NCBI GenBank assembly: GCA_964515335.1
Contig: CAZETS010000023.1
Coordinates: 4,832 to 68,831, forward strand
DNA: 64,000 nt
Reading direction: 5' to 3'
DNA from: TMED88 sp964515335
Lineage (GTDB): Bacteria > Myxococcota_A > UBA9160 > UBA4427
Each line of letters opens with the position of its first letter. Position 1 is the first letter of the stretch. Positions 7,219 to 14,904 of the stretch are shown here, one piece after another. Below the pieces are notes generated by a model. It was not told the DNA's origin. It did not search any database and saw only the letters and a program-made list of their open reading frames with translations. The position numbers were made by a program, and so were the translations under genes.

Positions 7219-9540
7219 GTGAGCAGCACAACCGTGCGTGTCGCGGCCGCTTCGGCCCGCCCAGTCAGGTCTGCGATCGATCGGCGGGCACTGGCGCTCG
7301 CGCTGGTCGGGCTCTGGATCGCGGGGCCGGCGCCGGCGCAGATCGGTCTGCCCGATCTCGGCAGCGAGAGCGCTGCCGCCTCGCCCGAGCCCACGCTCGA
7401 GGAGCGCATCGAGTCGGTGCGGGCCGACATCGCGACCCGCGTGGCGGCGCTCGGCGAGGGCGCCGCCCTCGATCAGCAGATCGTCGGGCTGCGCCGGTTG
7501 CTCGACGTGTTGCAGCGCACCGGGGAGGCCGGGCGGATCTCGGCTCAGCTGCGCGCGGGGCACGACGAGGCCAGCCAGCGCGCCGCCCGGCCACCGAGCG
7601 CCTACTTCAAGGTCGACCCGCCTTTCGCCGTGCCGCTGCTCGACGCGGTGTTCCTCTCCTGGGAGGCGCAGCAGACGCAGCTCGAGCGGCTCGCCGCCGT
7701 GGCGGCGGACACGCGCGCCGCCCTGGAGGCCGCCCGCGAGGACTTCGAGCAGGCCGAGCGGCGTCGCCGTCGCGCGCGCGACGAGCGCGACGAGGCAGCG
7801 GCCGCGGCCGAGCGGGCGCGGCTCGCCGAGCTGCTCGGCCGGCGCGAGCTCGAGAGCCGGATCGCCCGCGCCGATCGCGAGCTGGCGCGCGTCGCGCTCG
7901 AGAACGCCGAGCTCGAGGTCGCAATGCAGCGCGCCGCCGAGCGCCAGGCGGCCGCGGCCCTCGAGTGGGTGCGCGGGCACCTGCTGCCGGACGACGGCGA
8001 TCTCGAGGAGGTGATCGCCGATCTCGACAAGCGGGGCTTCGATCTCGAACGCGCCCTCGAGTCGACCCGGCTCGACCTGGCCGACGCCGCCGGCCGGCTC
8101 GACGCCGCGCGCGCGCGCACCAGCGCCGCGGCGCCCGACGAGGCCGCGGTGCGCGCCGCCGAGGTGGCGGCCCGGCGCCTCGCCTACACGGCCGCGCAGC
8201 GGCGTGCGGCGCTGCTCGGCGAGCGCGCCGAGCGGCTCGGCCTCGCCAAGCAGGCCTGGCAGCGGCGCTACCGGGTGCTGGCGGGACCGCTCGACGCCGC
8301 GGACAGCGGCCTCTGGCGGATCGAGTCCGAGGGGCACGTCGACGATCTGCGCCGCCAGCGCCGCATCAAGCAGGCGCGGCGCGACGAGCTGTCGGTCGAC
8401 CTCGACGAGCTGCGCGGTCGCATCCTTGCGTTCGTGACCAGCGACGCCGCGGCGGGTCGGCAGAGCGGGCTCTCGCGTTGGCTGCGTGCCCAGGAGAACG
8501 ACTACCTCGCCCTGACACGGCTCTACGACTCCGACCTCGCCAGCCTCGACGAGACGCTCCGCCTGCAGGAGCGACTGCTCGCCGAGCTGCGGGCCCACGA
8601 CGAGGGCCTCGCGCTGCGGGAGCGGCTCGCCCGCCTGCGCGAGACCGCCACCGAGGTCTGGGCCTACGAGGTGATGGCCTCGGAGGACCGGCCGATCACG
8701 ATCGGCAAGATCACCACGGCGCTCTTCGTCTTCGTCGCCGGGCTGATGCTCGCGCGGCGGATTGCGCGGGGCCTCTCCGGGCGGGTGCTGTCCCGCTTCG
8801 GCTGGGACCCCGGCGTGCGCTCGGCCTTCGAGTCGCTCTTCTTCTACTCGGCGGTGGCGCTGGTCTTCCTGATCGCGCTGCGCACGGTGAACATCCCGCT
8901 CACCGCCTTCGCGGTGGTGGGCGGCGCGCTCGCCCTCGGCATCGGTTTCGGCAGCCAGGCGGTCGTCAGCAACTTCATCAGCGGGCTGATCCTGCTCGCC
9001 GAGCGGCCCATCAAGGCGGGGGATCACGTCGAGGTGGAGGGCATCTACGGAATGGTCGAACGGATCGGGCTGCGCAGCACCCGCATCCGCACCGGCGACA
9101 ACTTCCACATCATCGTGCCGAACGCATCGTTCCTCGAGCGGAGCGTCATCAACTGGACCCACGACACGAACAAGGTCCGGCTCAAGGTGGCGGTGGGCGT
9201 CGCCTACGGCTCGCCGACCCGTCTGGTCGAGCGCTCTCTGGTGGAAGTGGCGGCCGCCCACGACGCGACGCTGCCGACGCCCGCGCCGATCGCGATCTTC
9301 ATGGACTTCGCCGACAGCTGCCTGCTCTTCGAGGTGCGGTTCTGGATCCGGGTGCACGACATCGGCGACAAGCTGCTGATCGAGAGCCAGGTGCGCTTCG
9401 CGATCGACGATCGGTTCCGCGAGGAGGGCATCGAGATCGCCTTCCCGCAGCGGGATCTGCACATCGACGCGGCGCGGCCCGTGCCGGTGCGCATCGAACG
9501 CGACCCGGCAGGCGAGAGCTCCCGGACACCGCCGGCCTGA
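7219..9540 (+). CDS. MscS-family mechanosensitive ion channel with large coiled-coil N-terminal region
   Basis: 773-residue membrane channel that would open under membrane tension and release solutes on osmotic downshock. Residues 1-35 look like a signal sequence. Residues ~60-450 are highly charged, Arg/Glu/Ala-rich and predicted coiled coil, as in the large periplasmic arms of MscK/MscM-type channels. Several membrane helices follow (ITTALFVFVAGLMLA; SLFFYSAVALVFLIALRT), with the MscS pore helix 'ALALGIGFGSQAVVSNFISG' and the beta domain 'AGDHVEVEGIYGMVERIGLR'. The start is GTG. The gene is much longer than E. coli MscS (286 residues). Confidence 0.9.
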   Translation: MSSTTVRVAAASARPVRSAIDRRALALALVGLWIAGPAPAQIGLPDLGSESAAASPEPTLEERIESVRADIATRVAALGEGAALDQQIVGLRRLLDVLQRTGEAGRISAQLRAGHDEASQRAARPPSAYFKVDPPFAVPLLDAVFLSWEAQQTQLERLAAVAADTRAALEAAREDFEQAERRRRRARDERDEAAAAAERARLAELLGRRELESRIARADRELARVALENAELEVAMQRAAERQAAAALEWVRGHLLPDDGDLEEVIADLDKRGFDLERALESTRLDLADAAGRLDAARARTSAAAPDEAAVRAAEVAARRLAYTAAQRRAALLGERAERLGLAKQAWQRRYRVLAGPLDAADSGLWRIESEGHVDDLRRQRRIKQARRDELSVDLDELRGRILAFVTSDAAAGRQSGLSRWLRAQENDYLALTRLYDSDLASLDETLRLQERLLAELRAHDEGLALRERLARLRETATEVWAYEVMASEDRPITIGKITTALFVFVAGLMLARRIARGLSGRVLSRFGWDPGVRSAFESLFFYSAVALVFLIALRTVNIPLTAFAVVGGALALGIGFGSQAVVSNFISGLILLAERPIKAGDHVEVEGIYGMVERIGLRSTRIRTGDNFHIIVPNASFLERSVINWTHDTNKVRLKVAVGVAYGSPTRLVERSLVEVAAAHDATLPTPAPIAIFMDFADSCLLFEVRFWIRVHDIGDKLLIESQVRFAIDDRFREEGIEIAFPQRDLHIDAARPVPVRIERDPAGESSRTPPA

Positions 9541-9558
9541 GCGACGTCGGCTGCCGCC

Positions 9559-9584
9559 ATCCCGCGCTCCTCGCCGGGCGGGAT
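9559..9584 (+). terminator. possible hairpin downstream of the channel gene
   Basis: Inverted repeat ATCCCGC (9559-9565) and GCGGGAT (9578-9584) with a 12-base loop, about 20 bases after the MscS stop codon. There is no T-run, so intrinsic termination is only possible. Confidence 0.3.
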
Positions 9585-9684
9585 CAGTGACGCGGTGGGG
9601 CGATCCCGCGGCCGCCGAGTGATTCGCCGAGGCCGTGGTCGAGCCGCTGTCCGGCCGCTGACCGGATCCGCTCGACCGCGCTGC

Positions 9685-9690
9685 TACGCT
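9685..9690 (+). promoter_or_regulatory. -10 element of a leaderless transcript (apaG)
   Basis: TACGCT followed by CG ends six bases before the GTG at 9697. Only CGTCCC separates it from the start, which leaves no ribosome binding site. Confidence 0.5.
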
Positions 9691-9696
9691 CGTCCC

Positions 9697-10110
9697 GTGA
9701 GCGAAGCCGCCGATCCGCCGATCACCACCTCCGAGGCCGTCACCGAAGGCGTCCGCGTGAACGTGCGCGCCCGCTACTCGGCCGAGCACTCGGATCCGGG
9801 CCGCAGTCGCTGGTTCTTCCTGTACACCATCCGCATCAGCAACGAGGGCGTGCAGGCAGTTCAGCTCACCGACCGTCACTGGTACATCGTGGACGGCTCG
9901 GGTCGCACCGAAGAGGTGCAGGGCCCGGGTGTCGTGGGCGAGCAGCCGGTGCTCGATCCCGGCGGTGCGTTCGAGTACACCTCGGGCTGCCCGCTGACGA
10001 CGCCCTTCGGCAGCATGTCGGGCGCCTACCGCATGCAGCGCAACGACGGGACGGCCTTCGAGGCCGAGGTGGGGCTGTTCGAGTTGGTGCAGCCCGTGGC
10101 GATCCACTGA
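9697..10110 (+). CDS. apaG: ApaG protein
   Basis: 137-residue single-domain protein of the ApaG/DUF525 family, a fibronectin-III-like beta fold. Diagnostic stretches are 'RWFFLYTIRISNEG', 'QLTDRHWYIVDGSGR', 'GPGVVGEQPVLDPGGAFEY' and 'PFGSMSGAYRM'. ApaG has been linked to cobalt/magnesium resistance and diadenosine-tetraphosphate metabolism, but its molecular role is not settled. The GTG at 9697 was chosen because upstream residues are Arg-rich and unlike the family, and because family length is ~125. The stop codon directly abuts the stop of the converging SGNH gene. Confidence 0.93.
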   Translation: MSEAADPPITTSEAVTEGVRVNVRARYSAEHSDPGRSRWFFLYTIRISNEGVQAVQLTDRHWYIVDGSGRTEEVQGPGVVGEQPVLDPGGAFEYTSGCPLTTPFGSMSGAYRMQRNDGTAFEAEVGLFELVQPVAIH

Positions 10111-11208
10111 TCAGAGGAAGCCAGGCACCTCCGTCTCGAGCCATTCGACGATCGCGGCCGCGGCGATGCCGTGTGCGGCGCGATTGGGGTGGTGGTCGCC
10201 GGGGTGAACGCGCAGATCCCGGGGATCGCTGTCCGCGAACCGCGGCGCCAGGTCGAGGACCGGAAGGCCCGCATCTCGCGCGAGCCGGCTGACCGTCTCG
10301 TGGGCAGCGTGGAAGGGATAGGCCCCCCCGGCGCGCTCGAGCAGCGGATAGATCACGAGGGCGACGCGGCAACGGTCCTGGCCGGCGAGCCTGTGGAACT
10401 GCTCCGCGAGAACCCGCAGCCCGTAGGGATTGTGCTGCTCGTCGTACAGGTCGTGGTACCACTCGATGGTCTCCCGCTCGATCCTGCGTAGCTCGAGGCG
10501 GGAAGCCAGCAGCTGGACGAAGCGCGGCATGCGGCTCGTCCAGGATCCCCGCCGATGCTCGTCGAGCTCTTCGTCGCGCACCAGGATGAGGTCGTTGATG
10601 TATCGCTGCCGCGATGCCAGGTCTTCTTCTGCGGCGATGTCGTTCAGTACGTAGGTGACGATCGCGCGTGAGGCGTCGAGGATGCGGCAGGCCGCCTCCA
10701 GATCCTCGATCTCCCGCTCGGTGTCCGCGCCCGGGACGGCGGCGTTGACCACCTCGTAGCGCGGCCCGAGCAGCCCCTCGACCTGCTTGTAGAGCGAAGC
10801 GTCGAGGGGCACGCCCTCGCCGTACGCGAAGGAATCGCCGATTCCGACGATCCTGGTCAGCCCGGGCGTCCCCGGCCCGTAGTAGCGATCCCGGATGTTC
10901 TGGAGCGACTTCCTGTATTCGACACAGTAGGGAGTCTCCACCAGGCGGCTCAGCGCGAGCTGCTCGGGCGGGATGCCGATCGACTTGAGGAACCACGTTC
11001 CGCCGCCGAGGTCGCCGAACTCACGGAACTCGCCGTCCGGATTCGACGGGTAGCACTCGTAGTAGACGCTCGGATCGGCGTAGTCGTAGAGCTGCCGCTT
11101 GGTGCGAAGGGCGGTCGGCTTCCAGTCGAAAGTGTGCAGCAGGCCTTCGACGATCAGGAGACCGACGACGCATCCGAGCAGCAGGGCGAGGAGTCGGGAG
11201 CGCGTCAT
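10111..11208 (-). CDS. membrane-anchored SGNH/GDSL-type hydrolase
   Basis: 365 residues. One N-terminal membrane helix (LLALLLGCVVGLLIVEGLL) precedes an extracytoplasmic esterase-fold domain. Visible SGNH blocks are the nucleophile 'IVGIGDSFAYGEGVP', 'TYVLNDIAAEED' with the block-III Asn, and the C-terminal 'HPGDHHPNRAAH' supplying Asp and His. Such proteins deacylate or deacetylate polysaccharides and lipids; the substrate here is unknown. Start ATG at 11208 has an AGGAGG site that overlaps the end of the upstream DUF481 gene (9 bases between genes), so the two are co-transcribed. Confidence 0.85.
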   Translation of the reverse strand: MTRSRLLALLLGCVVGLLIVEGLLHTFDWKPTALRTKRQLYDYADPSVYYECYPSNPDGEFREFGDLGGGTWFLKSIGIPPEQLALSRLVETPYCVEYRKSLQNIRDRYYGPGTPGLTRIVGIGDSFAYGEGVPLDASLYKQVEGLLGPRYEVVNAAVPGADTEREIEDLEAACRILDASRAIVTYVLNDIAAEEDLASRQRYINDLILVRDEELDEHRRGSWTSRMPRFVQLLASRLELRRIERETIEWYHDLYDEQHNPYGLRVLAEQFHRLAGQDRCRVALVIYPLLERAGGAYPFHAAHETVSRLARDAGLPVLDLAPRFADSDPRDLRVHPGDHHPNRAAHGIAAAAIVEWLETEVPGFL

Positions 11209-11217
11209 GCCTCCTGC

Positions 11218-12420
11218 TCAGAAGTCCCAGCCGAAGCCGATCGTGAGCCGGTAGTCGTCCGGGAACGGGGAGCTCGGCAAGGGGCGGTATGTGGCGGCCT
11301 GGTTCCGATCCCAGATGAACGTGGTGTCGAGGTCGAGGCTGGACCACACGTCGACCGAGAGCGTCGTCAAGGCGTGGTGGAAGGTCTCGGCGGTCTCTGG
11401 GACGCCCATCTGCACCTGATACTGGCCGCTCCACTCGATGTCGTTGGTGATGTCGGTGTCGAAGTCGAGCCGGAAGATGATCGCAGCCGAGGTGTGGTCG
11501 GTGACGGTGAGCGGCGGCCGCGGCACGAGGTCACGCGTGACCGTGGCCCCGACGTTGATCGCGACGTCGATCTCGGTGCGGCCGCTGTCGACGATCGCAT
11601 AGCCGACGCCGGTGGCCGGAGTGAACCGGAAGTCGACGTTCTGGAAGAGATCGGTGTAGTACTCGAACGACAGGACGGTCACGTAGAACCGCCGCGTGAT
11701 GAAGATGTCGCCCTTGGTGTTGACCCGGTGGTTGTTGTCCGTCTGCACGCCGTTCACGTTGCTGATCGTGCCGTTGTACCTGTTGTCGAAGCGGCTGCGC
11801 GCCGTCTCGCGGGTCAGGGAGGCCACGGTCGTCAGGTCGCTCTGGCTCGTATTGCCGGCGCGCAGCGTGAGGCCGAGGCTCGCCTTGCCGCTCCAGTAGT
11901 TCCGTTCGGTCGGCATGCCGGGCACCATGCCGACCAGGTCGCTACGGCTGTAGGTCTCGATGCCGGAGGCGGTGCGCACGCGGACCACGGCGCCGCGAAT
12001 GGCCACCGTGCCGGACACCTCGCGTTTCGGCTCGACGCGCAGTGTCTGGGGCCCCGCGGTCAGCACCGCGAAGACGTCTCCGAAATCGAGCTTGAGGTCG
12101 TCGAGCTCGTCGCTGTCGAACTCGAGCGAGTCGATCCGGATGCGATCGACCGTCCCCTGCAGCCACTCCCCCGAACTGAGCTGGATCCAGTCGGGCCCCT
12201 CGTGGCCTTCGGGGCGCGGCTCGAAGTCGCTGTCGGCGATCAGCTCGGCGGGAGGGTCGGCGCTCGGCGTCGTCCAGCCGGCGGCCACACCCGCCGGCAG
12301 GAGCGCCAGGGACAGGCTCCAGACGAGCAGGCCCGCGGCGGCGAGGCGGCCGCTCGCGTTTCGCGCGAGCGCCGGAGCCGCCGGCTTTCGAGACGACTCG
12401 CTCACTTCGAGTCTCGTCAT
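11218..12420 (-). CDS. DUF481 outer-membrane beta-barrel protein
   Basis: 400 residues. A signal peptide (~20-47, LAAAGLLVWSLSLALLPAGV) is followed by a short domain that may bind or assemble (residues ~65-165) and a C-terminal DUF481 barrel of alternating strands (NYWSGKASLGLTLRAGNT; TRETARSRFDNRYNGTISN) ending in the terminal aromatic F of outer-membrane proteins (LTIGFGWDF). DUF481 proteins are described as salt-induced outer-membrane proteins of unknown function. Start at ATG 12420 with GGAAGG upstream; the frame is open further upstream but lacks a signal there. First gene of a pair with the SGNH hydrolase. Confidence 0.82.
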   Translation of the reverse strand: MTRLEVSESSRKPAAPALARNASGRLAAAGLLVWSLSLALLPAGVAAGWTTPSADPPAELIADSDFEPRPEGHEGPDWIQLSSGEWLQGTVDRIRIDSLEFDSDELDDLKLDFGDVFAVLTAGPQTLRVEPKREVSGTVAIRGAVVRVRTASGIETYSRSDLVGMVPGMPTERNYWSGKASLGLTLRAGNTSQSDLTTVASLTRETARSRFDNRYNGTISNVNGVQTDNNHRVNTKGDIFITRRFYVTVLSFEYYTDLFQNVDFRFTPATGVGYAIVDSGRTEIDVAINVGATVTRDLVPRPPLTVTDHTSAAIIFRLDFDTDITNDIEWSGQYQVQMGVPETAETFHHALTTLSVDVWSSLDLDTTFIWDRNQAATYRPLPSSPFPDDYRLTIGFGWDF

Positions 12421-12573
12421 GGTGCTGCGTGCCTTCCTTTCCGTTCCCTGTATTCGGGGCGCCCGTTTCGGACCGGCGGAACCATACGGAAGACCGTGCG
12501 CGGACGGCAGGGGGCCGGATGGGTTTCCGCAGTGATTCCGGATTCGCTCGTCATTCCACCCCATTCGCTCGGG

Positions 12574-12579
12574 TATGCT
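12574..12579 (+). promoter_or_regulatory. candidate -10 element upstream of the thiolase-like gene
   Basis: TATGCT followed by CGG, the same TAnnCT-CG form seen at other genes in the window. TCATTC lies 17 bases upstream as a poor -35. Would give a leader of about 215 bases covering the small ORF. Confidence 0.4.
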
Positions 12580-12646
12580 CGGCTGCTTGGGGGGCGGGGA
12601 CCACCGCATGCTCGCCTTGGCGAGCCGGCAGTCCGGGAGGATTCGC

Positions 12647-12781
12647 GTGGGCATCGAAGAGTTCTCGCGCGTGAGCGGGCGCGTGCGGCGTGGGGGGAGG
12701 GGCACTTCGATCGCGACGCCGGCCGAGCAGGGCACGCGGCGGTTCGCCGCCGAAGTGCTGCCGGAGATCCAACGTTGGTAG
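12647..12781 (+). CDS. possible 44-residue small ORF upstream of the thiolase-like gene
   Basis: GTG start with a good GGGAGGA site five to six bases upstream (GGGAGGATTCGC-GTG), ending TAG at 12779-12781, 22 bases before the thiolase-like start. The peptide begins MGIEEFSRVSGRVRRGG and ends FAAEVLPEIQRW, with no recognised domain. It may be a real small protein, a translational leader or chance. Confidence 0.3.
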   Translation: MGIEEFSRVSGRVRRGGRGTSIATPAEQGTRRFAAEVLPEIQRW

Positions 12782-12803
12782 ACGCTGCCCGGCGAGGCCA
12801 GGC

Positions 12804-14279
12804 ATGACGATCGATCCGCGCACGCCGGTCTTGATCGGATGCGGCCAGGTCAAGCAGCGGGTCGACGACCCGCTCGATGCCGCGGAGCCGCTCGAGCTGA
12901 TGCGCGAAGCGGCGCGCCTGGCCGAACGCGACACGGGAGCCGGTGGCGTGCTCGCTTCGGCCGACGCGATCTTCGTGCCGAAGGGCCTCTGGCCCTACGC
13001 GAACCCGGCCGCGTGGCTGCGCGACGAGCTGGCTGCGCCCGGCGCCGCGACCGGGCTCGCGCCGATCAGTGGCAGCATGGTGCAGCACATGGCGAGCCTC
13101 GCCGCGCTCGACGTGGCGGCCGGCCGGCGCGATCTGGTGCTGCTGGTCGGAGCGGAGGCCGAGCACAGTCGCCGGCGCGCGAAGGCGCGAGGAATCGAGC
13201 TGCCCTGGCGCGAGCTGCCCGAGTCGTCGCCCGACGTCGAATTCGGCAGCGGCGACCGGATGGCGAGCTCGCACGAGTTCGATCGCGGCATCGGTCGACC
13301 GCCGGTCTTCTTCTCGCTGTACGAGAACGCCATGCGACACGCGCGCGGCGAGTCGCTCGACGCCCATCGCGAGCGCGTCGCCAGGCTCTGGGCCGGCTTC
13401 AGCCGCGTCGCTGCCGACAACCCCCACGCGTGGACGAGCGATCCGTTGGACCCCGAGGCCATTCGCACGCCGAGCGACGACAACCGGCTGATCGCCTGGC
13501 CGTACACGAAGCGCATGTGCTCGAACATGGTGGTCGATCTCGGGGCGGCGGTGATCCTGTGCGCCGAGGAGGTCGCCGATCGGCTCGGCGTGCCCCGGGC
13601 GAAGCGCGTCTATCTGCACGCCGCGACGGACGCTGCCGGCTCGGCGCTGCTGTCGCACCGGATGGACTTCGTGAGCGAGCCGGCGATGCGCATCGCGGGG
13701 CGCCGGGTGCTCGACCTCGCCGGCACGAACATCGAGGAGGTCGATCATCTCGATCTGTACAGCTGCTTTCCGGCGGCCGTGCAGCTGGCCGTACGCGAGC
13801 TCGGCGTGCCGCCGGGCAGGGCGCTCAGCGTCACCGGTGGACTCGGCTTCGCCGGCGGCCCGTTCAACAGCTACGTGCTCCACTCGATCGCCACCATGAT
13901 GGACCGACTGCGCGGCCGGCCGGGCCGGCGCGGCCTCGTCACGTCGATCGGTGGGTGGGTGGCCAAGCACGCCTTCGGGGTCTACGGCAGCGATCCGCCC
14001 GCCCGGGGGCTTCGCTACGAGGACGTCAGCGCCGAGGTCGCGGCGCTGCCCGTGCGCGAGCTGCGCGAGCAGATGACCGGTGCGGCGACGATCGAGACCT
14101 ACGCGCTGCGCTACCGGGACGGCGCGCCGGAGGGGGCGACGGCGGCCTGCCTCGACGACGCCGGCGTGCGGGCCTGGGCGTGGACCGACGACCCGGTGCT
14201 GCTCGAGCGCATGACCCGCGAAGAGCCGATCGGCTGGTTGGTCCGTCTGGACGAGGCAGGCAGGCTGACCCCGGCTTGA
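12804..14279 (+). CDS. thiolase-like / acetyl-CoA acetyltransferase family protein
   Basis: 491 residues of the thiolase superfamily, in the divergent group often annotated acetyl-CoA acetyltransferase. Features: N-terminal 'RTPVLIGCGQVKQRVDDP', a central 'AGRRDLVLLVGAEAEHSRRR', the thiolase-II stretch 'DLYSCFPAAVQLAVRELG' and the glycine-rich 'GGLGFAGGPFNSYVLHSI'. At the position where thiolases have the acyl-accepting Cys the sequence reads 'PISGSMVQHMASLAA' with no Cys, so classical Claisen thiolysis is doubtful; SCP2-thiolase-like proteins of lipid metabolism share this. ATG at 12804 begins the family homology. Confidence 0.8.
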   Translation: MTIDPRTPVLIGCGQVKQRVDDPLDAAEPLELMREAARLAERDTGAGGVLASADAIFVPKGLWPYANPAAWLRDELAAPGAATGLAPISGSMVQHMASLAALDVAAGRRDLVLLVGAEAEHSRRRAKARGIELPWRELPESSPDVEFGSGDRMASSHEFDRGIGRPPVFFSLYENAMRHARGESLDAHRERVARLWAGFSRVAADNPHAWTSDPLDPEAIRTPSDDNRLIAWPYTKRMCSNMVVDLGAAVILCAEEVADRLGVPRAKRVYLHAATDAAGSALLSHRMDFVSEPAMRIAGRRVLDLAGTNIEEVDHLDLYSCFPAAVQLAVRELGVPPGRALSVTGGLGFAGGPFNSYVLHSIATMMDRLRGRPGRRGLVTSIGGWVAKHAFGVYGSDPPARGLRYEDVSAEVAALPVRELREQMTGAATIETYALRYRDGAPEGATAACLDDAGVRAWAWTDDPVLLERMTREEPIGWLVRLDEAGRLTPA

Positions 14280-14385
14280 GGCTCCCGGGGCAGGGTGGGG
14301 CCTCCTGCGGGGCGACGCCGCTCTGCGCTCGCGGTCGTGCGCAGGCCGGGGCAGAATGGGGCGGGTCGGATTGGGGAGGATCTCG

Positions 14386-14889
14386 ATGAGCCGGGGCTTC
14401 GGGCGGGGTGTGTGGGCGTGGGGTGCCGCCGGGCTGGTCGCCGCCCTCGTGGCGGGCGGATGCGCGAGCAGCCGTTACAAGACCCAAGCGAACGTCGACA
14501 CCGAGTACGACTTCGCGAAGGTCGACTCCTTCGTCCTGCAGCCGATCCGGCAGAAGGCCGCCGTGTCTGCGGGCGGCCAGCGGCTCCAGGAGGCCCTGCG
14601 CGACGGTCTCACCGCCCGCGGCTACGCCGAGGCGCCGGCCGACCAGGCCGACGTGATCATCAGCTACGACCTCGGCCGCTACGCGCCCGCCAAGCTCTCC
14701 GGAGCGAACAGCTTCGCGATCACCGAGGGCACGCTCACCGTGCGCGTCATCGACCCGCAAAGCGGACGAACGGTGTGGTACGGCTGGGTCGAGACGCGCC
14801 TGCGCACCGACGACGACCAGGAGATCATCCGCGAGGCGGTCGACGCGCTGTTCCGCGACCAGATCCCTCGCGTGCCGGCGGCGGACTGA
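14386..14889 (+). CDS. DUF4136-domain lipoprotein
   Basis: 167-residue small lipoprotein. The signal peptide ends in the lipobox L-V-A-G-G-C at about residue 25, followed by 'SSRYKTQANVDTEYDFAKVD', the start of the DUF4136 domain, and 'LTVRVIDPQSGRTVWYGW'. DUF4136 proteins are envelope lipoproteins of unknown role. The ATG at 14386 has GGGGAGGA six bases upstream; the earlier in-frame ATG at 14356 lacks a site. Converges on the ProA-like gene with 15 bases between stops. Confidence 0.85.
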   Translation: MSRGFGRGVWAWGAAGLVAALVAGGCASSRYKTQANVDTEYDFAKVDSFVLQPIRQKAAVSAGGQRLQEALRDGLTARGYAEAPADQADVIISYDLGRYAPAKLSGANSFAITEGTLTVRVIDPQSGRTVWYGWVETRLRTDDDQEIIREAVDALFRDQIPRVPAAD

Positions 14890-14904
14890 ACCGGGGAGGC
14901 CGGG

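Larger units (their letters stand above)
12421..12803. other. 383-base divergent intergenic region
   Basis: Separates the DUF481 gene (minus) from the thiolase-like gene (plus). It holds a possible plus-strand -10 (TATGCT, 12574-12579) and one possible small ORF at 12647-12781. Nothing else recognisable. Confidence 0.5.

Noticed and set aside
7030..10107. A 1025-residue minus-strand open frame opposite the MscS and apaG genes.
   Set aside because: It is the complementary shadow of two well-supported genes; its translation is low-complexity Arg/Ala/Gly/His-rich and has no ribosome site.
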